A program made the position numbers and the translations under genes. Under the pieces are notes generated by a model that was not told the DNA's origin, did not search any database, and saw nothing but the letters and a program-made list of their open reading frames with translations. DNA of 64,000 bases from Saprolegnia diclina VS20. Taxonomy: Eukaryota; Oomycota; Saprolegniomycetes; Saprolegniales; Saprolegniaceae. The stretch lies in contig NW_008246092.1 in assembly GCF_000281045.1 (NCBI RefSeq), forward strand, positions 353,478-417,477. The letters run 5' to 3'. The first letter of the stretch is position 1; every line of letters starts with the position of its first letter. Positions 10,334 through 18,444 of this stretch are shown here, piece by piece.

Positions 10334-11476
10334 ATGAAGGTGGTTGCCCTGTCCACGCTCGCCGCATGTAAGGCTTGGCTACATGGGCTATGGCTCATGA
10401 TGATGTTGATGGTGCTAGGCGTGGCGCTGCAGACGACGGCGGCAGTCGACTTGTGCAGAGAGACCGTCCAGTGCAAGCCACCCGGAGACGATACATGCTT
10501 CCTCGTCTCCGGGGACTGCCCGCCATGCCTCGCCATCTCCCCGTCGCCAAGCGGTCTCCGTCTCTGTGTGGCTACAACGACACTCGGTATGTGTCCACTT
10601 GGCTACGTCTCGTGCAATGGCTCGGCTACCAGCATGCCACCGCCGACAACGCAGCCCGGGACCACACCGCCGCCGACGTCGGCGATCCCATGGACGACGA
10701 CGGCGCCCGTACTGCCTTCACCGACAGTCACCTTTCCTACAAGCGTCTTACCGCCGGTCACTTCGCGACCGGCCGCCACGTCGCCCATCGTCACGACGAG
10801 TGCAACGACGACGAAATCTCCGGAAGGACCGGCTACTTCGGCACCGCTGGCGCCTTCAACGACTGCGCCTCTGAACTTACCCACCAGCACCACCGCGTTG
10901 TCGCCGCAAGACTATAACGAGAGCTCGACCCCGACAACCAACAGTACGAGCACGAGGAAGGACACGGCGTCGTCCAACAGTGGCCCGTCGGCGAGCTGGA
11001 CCGCCGCGTTCGTTGTCGGCGGCGTCGCTTTGGCTCTTTTGCTCATCTTTGTCGCTCGCAAGTACCGCAAGTCGCACGAAGATGACGACGACGACAACGA
11101 CGCGTGCACCCCGGATGCACCGCTCACGTTTACGGGCCACTCGAGCTTCCAGCCCATGCAGCGTCTCCGCACGACAGGCAGCGAGGACGAGCCGGTGCCC
11201 ATGATGCCGCCGATGCGGCCATCGGCCTTCTCCAAGCCCAACAACGACTTTGTCGCGCGCACGTCGTTGCGCAACTCGGCAGCCGACACGCCGCCGCGCG
11301 CGTCCGTGGCGTCGTCGATGGACTTTGAGATCAACGCCGTGCCATCGCCCGTGTACACGGACTCGTCGCGCGGCCACTCGGCGGTCGACCTCTGGGACGA
11401 GATGCCGATTTTGATCAGCCAAAAGCAAAGCCGGATGCAACCCACCACCAACGACGACAACAGCGTGACGCTGTAG
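10334..11476 (+). CDS. Mucin-like single-pass membrane protein 2 of cluster
   Basis: About 363 residues with the same plan as gene 1. Exons 10334-10367 and 10419-11476; the 51-nt phase-1 intron (GTAAGG...CTAG) falls inside the signal peptide, and splicing gives MKVVALSTLAACVALQTTAA followed by VDLC. Cys-rich head (C at DLCRETVQC, DDTCFLV, DCPPC, RLCV, GMCPLG, VSCNG), long Thr/Pro/Ser stalk, membrane helix (WTAAFVVGGVALALLLIFVA), basic stop KYRK, then EDDDDDND and a cytosolic tail with VDLWDEMP and the C-terminus NDDNSVTL. The unspliced frame is also open (51 is a multiple of three) and inserts a Met/Leu-rich segment. Role is probably cell-surface sensing or adhesion, by architecture only. Confidence 0.75.
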   Translation: MKVVALSTLAACKAWLHGLWLMMMLMVLGVALQTTAAVDLCRETVQCKPPGDDTCFLVSGDCPPCLAISPSPSGLRLCVATTTLGMCPLGYVSCNGSATSMPPPTTQPGTTPPPTSAIPWTTTAPVLPSPTVTFPTSVLPPVTSRPAATSPIVTTSATTTKSPEGPATSAPLAPSTTAPLNLPTSTTALSPQDYNESSTPTTNSTSTRKDTASSNSGPSASWTAAFVVGGVALALLLIFVARKYRKSHEDDDDDNDACTPDAPLTFTGHSSFQPMQRLRTTGSEDEPVPMMPPMRPSAFSKPNNDFVARTSLRNSAADTPPRASVASSMDFEINAVPSPVYTDSSRGHSAVDLWDEMPILISQKQSRMQPTTNDDNSVTL

Positions 11477-12045
11477 GACCGTATTCTGTAGTATCTAAGA
11501 CCTATAACTTGTCCGCTCGACGGACTTGCCGTGATGCTTTCGAAAAAAAGTGTAGGTCCCCAGTAGCTTCCAATGCCACGTGGGACGTCGACGCCGGCCA
11601 TACTACTGTACAAGTGCGGCGGTCCGTCGTCGACAAGTTGTACATGAACGCCTAGTCCAACTTGTCGCTGCGATCGGCTGCAAGACAGTCACCCATTCGA
11701 CCCGTGCATTCGACCGTCTCTCAATTTTATAACGCAGTTCACCAATGGATCGGAATGTTATAACACCCTATGTCGGCCCCTTAACACCGCCCGAGCTGCA
11801 CTTTGCGACACGCGACTTGAAAGAACCTCCCATTCTCACCATTACGCCTGGCCACTCGGAGAATAAAAAGACGCGGACGGCATACAAACCTTGAGTACAA
11901 TTTAATTCGAGAGGTTGAATCGTTGCAACCTCAGCTTGCACTTGAGGTTTGTATACACGCGGGCGCACCGTGTGTCAATGGGGAGCGCCGGCTCGTTGCG
12001 GTGCCATTTTGCGTCCGACCGAGAAGTTGCCAGAGCGTAAGGAGG
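11477..12045. other. Intergenic, no gene seen
   Basis: About 570 bases between mucin-like genes 2 and 3, AT-richer than flanking exons around 11730-11765 and 11890-11910. CCATTTTGCG at 12004-12013 weakly resembles an Inr/FPR element 33 bp before the next ATG. No CCAAT cluster. Confidence 0.45.
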
Positions 12046-13191
12046 ATGGTGCATCTTGCCAGCCTCGCCCTGCTTCTGGGTACGCGCCTGCATGCGACCT
12101 CGCCAGGTGCTAACGCTGCATGTAGCCTCGATGGCCACAGCCGACTTTGTCGCGAACGTGACGACCAATGTCCCCACGCTGGCGCCGACGCTGGCGCCGA
12201 CGACCGTGCCCATCATCACGATTGCCCCCGTGACGCTACCGCCAACCACGACACCGGCGCCGACCACAGACACGCCGTTGCCCACGACCGTGACGGTCAC
12301 GCCGCTGCCAACGACCAAGACCGTCGCGCCCGTGACGACGCCGGTGGCCACGACCGCCACGACAGCGCCGGTGACCACGACGCCCAAGCCAACAACACGG
12401 GCGCCGACGACCATGCCTGTGGTCTCGTCGTCGTCGTCGTCGGGCGACGCCGAGACAGCCGCGCCAACGCAGTCGGTCAAGGCNNNNNNNNNNNNNNNNN
12501 NNNNNNNNNNNNNNNNNNNNNNNNNNNNNNNNNNNNNNNNNNNNNNNNNNNNNNNNNNNNNNNNNNNNNNNNNNNNNNNNNNNNNNNNNNNNNNNNNNNN
12601 NNNNNNNNNNNNNNNNNNNNNNNNNNNNNNNNNNNNNNNNNNNNNNNNNNNNNNNNNNNNNNNNNNNNNNNNNNNNNNNNNNNNNNNNNNNNNNNNNNNT
12701 ACACCAACCAGGAAGCCGCCGCCAAGGCTGCAGCATCCTACGCCTACGCGAACACTCAGAGCTACAACGCGACGCCCAGTTACAGCAACGCCAATGTGAC
12801 GCCTGGGTATGCCTCCAACAATGTGACGCCGGCGTATGCCTCGAACCAAACCAGCTTTGGCGGGGCACCCACGTACGCCAACCAGCCGAGCTTTGGCGCG
12901 ACCAGCAACAACCGCAGCTTTGGCGGCACGGCCGTGCCCATGTCGCGCTACCAGCAGCAGCAGCAATACGACACGACCAACTACAGCTCGCAGCAGTACT
13001 ACCCGCAGACGATGCAGACGTCACCAGGCCCGTACCGTGCACCACCGGCGCCCGTGGCTTCGTTCCGATACGAAGAGCCGTCGTTCGCGGAGAGCACGTA
13101 CGAGTTCAACGACTCGATGGCGTCGCGCGACAGCCAAATGACCGACGTCTACCGGTCGCCCCGCAACCGGAAATCGTCGATCGAGCTGTAA
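12046..13191 (+). CDS. Mucin-like membrane protein 3 of cluster, interrupted by assembly gap
   Basis: Exon 1 is 12046-12079; a 46-nt phase-1 intron (12080-12125, GTAC...GTAG) inside the signal peptide gives MVHLASLALLLASMATA. This intron is not a multiple of three, so splicing is required, which supports the parallel introns in the sister genes. A Thr/Pro stalk starts almost at once (NVPTLAPTLAPTTVP), so the Cys-rich head of genes 1, 2 and 4 is missing. The N run at 12484-12699 hides the rest of the stalk and presumably the membrane helix. After it comes a Tyr/Asn/Gln-rich tail with near-repeats (VTPGYASNN, VTPAYASNQ) ending NRKSSIEL. The frames on the two sides of the gap differ, so the gap length is approximate or an intron lies within it. 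Confidence 0.68.
   Translation: MVHLASLALLLGTRLHATSPGANAACSLDGHSRLCRERDDQCPHAGADAGADDRAHHHDCPRDATANHDTGADHRHAVAHDRDGHAAANDQDRRARDDAGGHDRHDSAGDHDAQANNTGADDHACGLVVVVVGRRRDSRANAVGQGXXXXXXXXXXXXXXXXXXXXXXXXXXXXXXXXXXXXXXXXXXXXXXXXXXXXXXXXXXXXXXXXXXXXXXXXYTNQEAAAKAAASYAYANTQSYNATPSYSNANVTPGYASNNVTPAYASNQTSFGGAPTYANQPSFGATSNNRSFGGTAVPMSRYQQQQQYDTTNYSSQQYYPQTMQTSPGPYRAPPAPVASFRYEEPSFAESTYEFNDSMASRDSQMTDVYRSPRNRKSSIEL
12484..12699. other. Assembly gap (216 N)
   Basis: Run of 216 N inside mucin-like gene 3, flanked by Thr/Pro-rich coding on the left and Tyr/Asn-rich coding on the right. Low-complexity stalk sequence probably defeated assembly. The true length is unknown. Confidence 0.98.
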
Positions 13192-13828
13192 GCCTTCCAG
13201 ACACCACCCCCTTTGTACAGACCATATCCTAATTCTAGTAAATATCAACCAGTGTAGTTAATTCCTAAGCACGAAATAAGTCCAAATATATGGCAACAAG
13301 CACTTACAGTTGCTCCGCTGACTTGGGTCGCAGAGAATAACTTACAAGTTGTCTACCAACCGGTGTACAAATTGTCCAAAGCTTCGAAAAGCGCGGCAAG
13401 ATCCGTCTTCGTCCTTTCTACTAGACAATGGCTCTGCATCAAGTCGGCTGTATAACTATAAGTCCTTGATGACGAAGCAAGTCCACCTAGCAACGACGAC
13501 GACGGACTGCAGCTTGGCAAAGCTACTGTGGGTGGAATATGGCTGCGTTACATGGCGCGCGTCTGCGCAGATCGGCGAGAAGTTGAACATACATAAAACC
13601 AGAGCCAATCAGCGGCGCGATTGACTCAATTCAACCAATCACCTTGGAGCGATCACTGGCGTGGAGTGCGTAATGACCGGCCTTTTCGTCGGCCAATCCG
13701 GATACGCCACCCGACCAGACCCACGGTCTGAGTCGCTACAAACCCCGAGTGTGCTGGCACAGCATCCGGATACGGCGCGCAAGCCAGACCAACGCAGAAC
13801 TCAATCTCGTGGAGATTATCACGCGGCG
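13192..13828. promoter_or_regulatory. Promoter region of mucin-like gene 4 with CCAAT boxes
   Basis: No gene seen. CCAAT pentamers on the plus strand at 13605-13609, 13635-13639 and 13693-13697, 130-225 bp before the ATG at 13829. The first part (13192-13560) shows nothing identifiable. Confidence 0.45.
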
Positions 13829-14839
13829 ATGAAGGCGCTCGTCCTGCGTAGGCAGCTCGCTCGTCGCCTTCCTGGCTCATCATGCATGCATCTTGTAGTT
13901 GTCTTGTCGCTCTCGGTGGCCTCGGCCGTCGACTCGTCCATCTGCGCTGCGCCCAAGTGCATCCTCGGCAACCAGGCCGGCAACATTGCGCTCGGCGCCG
14001 TTGCGCTCGACTCGTCGCCATGCTTCCAGAACAACGGCAAGGACATGCCGGCCTGCTACGCATATGACCTCGCTGGCAAATGCCCGAACTTTCCAGGTGT
14101 GATCGACTGTGCCAAGGTGGCGACGCCGGCGCCGACGACCGCGCCGCCGACAACGACGGCCGCGTCGACGACAACAATAAACACAGTAACGCCGCCACCG
14201 TCGACGAAAGGCGGCGATGGCACTGGCGGCAGCACGGACGGCGGCTCGTCCAGCGGCAACAAGATCTGGCCGTATGTCGTCGGCGGTGGCGTCGCGCTCG
14301 TCGCGATCGCTGTCCTAGTGATTGTCATGGTGAAGAAGTCGTCCCGGACAAACGAGGAAGACGACCTCGATCCGGTCGAGTATGCCAAGCCGATCCCGAC
14401 CTCGTCGTCGGGCAACTTTAAGGACGGCAACGTCAACGGCGGCGGTATGCCCAACCCGCGCCCGGGGTACAACAACTCGTTCTTGCAGCCCGACGTGGAG
14501 AAGGGCTACCCAGCGCGGGCGAATCCGTCGTTCAACCAAGGCCCGACCGCGCGCCAGAACCCGTCGTTTCTCAACCAGCCGCGCGCGCAACAAGGCTACG
14601 GCAACGCGTTCCCGCAGGCGCAGGTCGTCCCGCCCATCTACTCGCAGCAGCCGCCGCCGATGACCAACAACAACTCGCTCGGGCCGCATGCTGCGCCGCC
14701 GCGCCGCGAGTCGCGCGACATGGCCACCATGGGTGTGGACCACGCGCCGCCCAAGGAGCAGTTTTATGTCCCCCAGGTCGAACTGCACTTTGGCGAGCAC
14801 GAAGAGCCGTCCGGGCGAAGGGAATCGTACGAGTTTTAG
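13829..14839 (+). CDS. Mucin-like single-pass membrane protein 4 of cluster
   Basis: About 319 residues. Exons 13829-13847 and 13899-14839; a 51-nt phase-1 intron again sits in the signal peptide and its removal gives MKALVLLVLSLSVASA followed by VDSSIC. Cys-rich head with six Cys (SICAAPKC, PCFQNN, ACYAYD, KCPNF, IDC), short Thr/Pro stalk, Gly/Ser linker, membrane helix (YVVGGGVALVAIAVLVIVMV), Glu/Asp juxtamembrane segment (TNEEDDLDPVEY) and an Asn/Pro/Gln-rich tail with FNQGP, FLNQP-type near-repeats, ending GRRESYEF. Like genes 1 and 2 the intron length is divisible by three, so the retained form is open. Confidence 0.75.
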   Translation: MKALVLRRQLARRLPGSSCMHLVVVLSLSVASAVDSSICAAPKCILGNQAGNIALGAVALDSSPCFQNNGKDMPACYAYDLAGKCPNFPGVIDCAKVATPAPTTAPPTTTAASTTTINTVTPPPSTKGGDGTGGSTDGGSSSGNKIWPYVVGGGVALVAIAVLVIVMVKKSSRTNEEDDLDPVEYAKPIPTSSSGNFKDGNVNGGGMPNPRPGYNNSFLQPDVEKGYPARANPSFNQGPTARQNPSFLNQPRAQQGYGNAFPQAQVVPPIYSQQPPPMTNNNSLGPHAAPPRRESRDMATMGVDHAPPKEQFYVPQVELHFGEHEEPSGRRESYEF

Positions 14840-14894
14840 AACTCCCATCCGCCGCCTCTTTGCTACGATGGTGAATTTGTGATTAGCGGCAAAT

Positions 14895-14929
14895 CAACCC
14901 CAACCCCAACCACCACCACAACCACAACA
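14895..14929 (+). repeat. Short CAACCCC/CACCACAAC low-complexity tract
   Basis: About 35 bases of CAACCCC and CCACCACAA units between convergent genes (mucin-like 4 and the CHAT/NB-ARC/SH2 gene). Probably 3' UTR or spacer; no function proposed. Confidence 0.6.
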
Positions 14930-15000
14930 TTATACCTTTTCTTTGAGCCACCTGTTGCTGCGTCGATATACGATCTGGGTACTAGTAGGCTGGGGTCTCA

Positions 15001-17709
15001 TTATTGCTGCGCCAACTCGGGTTTGTGGAAGACGAGCGCCTTGGGCGTGCTGGGGTAAATGCACGTGAGCACGTGGATGCTGAGCACGAGCTGCGACAGC
15101 GACGGGTACACGACGCGGGCCTTCTCGTCTTGGAGGCGCATCTCAAACGTCGACGAGATCGGGTTGAACTCGATCGGGACAAACTCGACGCGGAGACTCG
15201 CCGTGAGGTACGCGACCACGAGGCACGACTGGCGCGTCTCGGAGAAGCGCAAGAGGAACGTGCCCGGCGCGTTCGTCGCCAAGAGCATGGCTTTCGACGC
15301 CTCTTTGGAGATGAAGCCGTGGAGGAGGCGCGGGTGCTTGAACGCCCACACGTTGGTCTTTTGAATGCACACAATGAGCGGCTCAAACCAGCTCCAGAAC
15401 GCCGCAAACATGGCCACGTCGACTGCATTTTCCTTTGTTTTTGGACACCGGCCAGGGGCCCCTAATGCAAGGTTGAGGAGGAGGTCGAGACAAGTCAGAG
15501 GCGTACCCCAAATGAGCGACGAGGACGCAAGGAACTCCATGCAGCGGCTCGAGAGCGGGCGCTCGACGGCGGCCTGGCGCACCTTGGACGCAAAGAAGCG
15601 GCTGATTTGCTGCGCGAGAAGCTCAAACGGTACAGCGGTCGTGCGCCGACCGTCGACGTGCGGCGTCGACGCTTCGTACTCGACGACGGCGTGCGCCCAG
15701 ACAACGCAGCCTTCTGGTGACGAGATGTGGGCCCGTGCGTGCTGACGGACCGCAAAGACGAGCAGCTGCTGGGGGGACATGCCGCCGGTCGCCACCTCGG
15801 TGCCACCAGCGTCGGTCCGGCGGTCGAGAAACGAGCCGTGCTTGCGCAACGGTGTTGGGTCCATTTGCGCCGACGCGACGCGGCTCGATGCCGACTTGAC
15901 GAGCCCATGCGGGTGCCGTGCGTGGCCATACGGCAAAAGCGGGCAGTAGTCGTTGGCCAAGTCTTGCTTGGAGCTCGGGTCGAGGCCTGCGATCACCGAC
16001 GGGATGAGGTAGTGGAGAAACTCGCGCTCGTCGCGCTGCAAATCGCGGACTTCAAGCAGTTGGGCCACCTACTCGGCGTTATTACTCGAGTTTGAAAAGA
16101 CCATATGGACGACGTACGGCGCAGATCGTCCGCGGGTGGCCACCCAGTGCGTCCATGACGACGCCACGGCTAAACGCGTGGAGGTCGCCGCCCATTTCGT
16201 GGATCTGCAGCCGCCGCGGCGCGCGCACTGTGAAGAGCAGTGCGGCGTCCATCGGCGGGAGGTGCTCGATCGGGATGATGCGCTCGCCCACGCCGCAGTC
16301 CATACCGGTACCGCCGCCGAGGCGCGAGTCGCTCGTGAGGAGCAAGCTCAGTGACCGCACGCGGCGTAGCAGCTAGTCCCATGATCATCGAGACGACGAT
16401 ATCCTCGTGGAATCGTACCTGGGAAATGACGGACCGGAGTTGCGGCATCAGTCCCGGGGCCAGCGCCTTGTTTAGGAAGAGGGCGTTGCAGCCGTCCATG
16501 ACTAGGAGGTACTTGGTCGACTGCGACGACGCGGACGATTCGAGCTTGTCGCGGATGCGGTCCGTGAGTTTTTCCAGCGCCTCGTCGCTGTCGACATCGG
16601 TCTCGTCACTGAGCGGCACGTTGAAGCTCTTGGCGAGCCGACCCATGAGGTATTGCCGCAGCGACAGCGACGACGGCGTCGTCGCGAGGGCAAAGCGCAA
16701 AAAAAAGATGCGCGCAAAGAGGTACCTATCGGTCGCATACTGGCACGTCTGGAGAGCGACTTCGGTCTTGCCAATGCCCGCGGGTCCCGTGAGGCACACC
16801 ATGCGCGCGCCTTCCACGAGCGCCGTGTAACATGCGTGGACTTCAATCGACCGCCCAACAAACACTTCGGCGACCGCGTCGCATTCGTTGATCGGCAGCG
16901 GCGGCGTCAAGTCTTGGTACTTGCCGAGCGCAAGGTCGGAAAAGAGGTGGCTGCGTGCATGGTCGCCATTGCCGAGGAGCTTGAACTTGGACTGGTGGTG
17001 GTCGGCGATCGACACAATGTCGGCCTGGACCTGCCTAGTGCATATCGGATGAATCCTTATCGAGGCGACGGCGCGGGATGGATGCTATACCCGATTTCAA
17101 AAGCCTTGTAGACGCTGTGGCCTGCCAAGAGCGCGGTGTAGAAGGCCTTGGAGAACTCCATGGCCTTTTGGTCGAGCACCTTGTCTTCCTTGGGCACGAC
17201 AACGACGTGCGGGACGCCGGCCGAGACAAAGGCCTCGGCGACGCTCTCGGAGTGGCAGGCGCTGACAAAGACGAGGCGCATTGTGTTCTCGGGCGACGTG
17301 CCCTGGACGCCGGCGAGGAGCAGCGTCTTGAGCTCTTGCTGCGATAAAAAGTGCGCTTCGCAAGTGCCATTTTCAAAGATGACCTTGCCGGGCACGCCGT
17401 GGCCCGAAAAGTGCAGCGCGCGGCAGCCGTACGAGATGACCTACTGCACGCCTGAGCGTGGCGCCCGTGGATGCGGACATCTTGTACCTTGCGGAAGGTA
17501 TGCACGTCGGCGACTTCGCTGCGCCAGCACACTTGCTTGTTGCATTCTTGCAGACACTGCAAGAGGAGGCGGCGCTCTTCCTTGACGTCGAGGATCTCGA
17601 TCGGCTGGAGGTCGAGGCTGAAGCTGAACGGGTGCGCCGGGTTCAGCGGCTTTGGGAGGCTCGCGGTCTGGCGCACCACCAGCGGCGACGAGTGGAGATG
17701 CACAAACAT
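15001..17709 (-). CDS. CHAT protease / NB-ARC ATPase / STAT-type SH2 fusion protein
   Basis: Five exons: 17709-17488, 17440-17091, 17034-16419, 16372-16118, 16068-15001; introns of 46-56 nt, GT-AG, with phases 0, 2, 0, 0 that all agree. Product about 836 residues. N-terminal CHAT (caspase-like) domain: RALHFSGHG puts the catalytic His near residue 88 and VFVSACHSE the Cys near 136. NB-ARC/STAND ATPase: VGRSIEVH, P-loop GPAGIGKT (about 274-281), Walker B YLLVMDG (about 366-372), a sensor-like LLLTSDSR, and ALGGHPRTI. A ~220-residue segment without a recognised family follows. The C-terminus is a STAT-type linker-SH2: FWSWFEPLIV, then GFISKEASKAMLL and APGTFLLRFSE with the phosphotyrosine-binding Arg near 755, then IYPSTPKALVF matching the STAT LYPDIPK region. 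No tail follows the SH2. Probably an inflammasome-like switch in which ligand or phospho-binding and nucleotide exchange activate a protease. Each domain is clear; the single-gene join is inferred from splicing. Confidence 0.82.
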
Positions 17710-18444
17710 CGCCACGGTCGGAGCCAAAATCACCGCTTTCCGTATACCGACGGGATATCCGGATAACGGTTGCACTTTGGCGGTGACGTCAGACAATAGT
17801 GTACAATCAATCCCTCATACGTAAAGAAGGGCGGGAGGTATCGCTCAAGTCATTTGACGAACGAGACGAGCCTTTAACGAGTGCTACGAAGAAGCTCCAA
17901 CCAAGGAATGGCCAACTTCCGGCGTGGGTATTAGAGAGATCGTGGGTCGCTCCTGGTGACTTGCTACGTGGCGCTTTGGCTTGACACATACGGCCAAGTA
18001 TCTGTGCAGCGAGCAGACGTCGCACGTGTTGGCTGCTGGTGCAACGAAGAACTAGAGAGTTGATGAACACTTGGTCCACATTGTAGCTCTATCGTGTCCA
18101 GTCGGGTGTGGGTCCCATTCGAATTCAGTGATGCCAAGACTGGGACGAGAAGCTTGCACACCTCGAGGCGGTTTCCGAAGCATGCTTGGGGATGGCGCGA
18201 CACTGTCGAGATGTTGAGATGATGCTAGTACCCACTGCGTCAACGTCTTCTCGTCGCAAGCGACATGCTGATGACGAGACCAAGCTTGCGGCAGAGCCAC
18301 GTAGCATCACGCGTTCGCACCGACTTCGCTGCCTGCACCAGGGGTAGGGTTTTGCCCGATTACGCGTTTGGTCCAAGCTAGTGTGCATCATATTCGCTGC
18401 GTAATCTTTGATTACGTTGTCGACAACCAACGTCGTCGTCGCTC
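17710..18444. other. Intergenic, no gene seen
   Basis: About 735 bases between the 5' end of the CHAT/NB-ARC/SH2 gene and the 3' end of the next minus-strand gene. The frame of the CHAT exon stays open upstream to 17796 but only from a TTG, so 17709 is used. No CCAAT cluster is present, unlike many neighbours. Confidence 0.5.
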
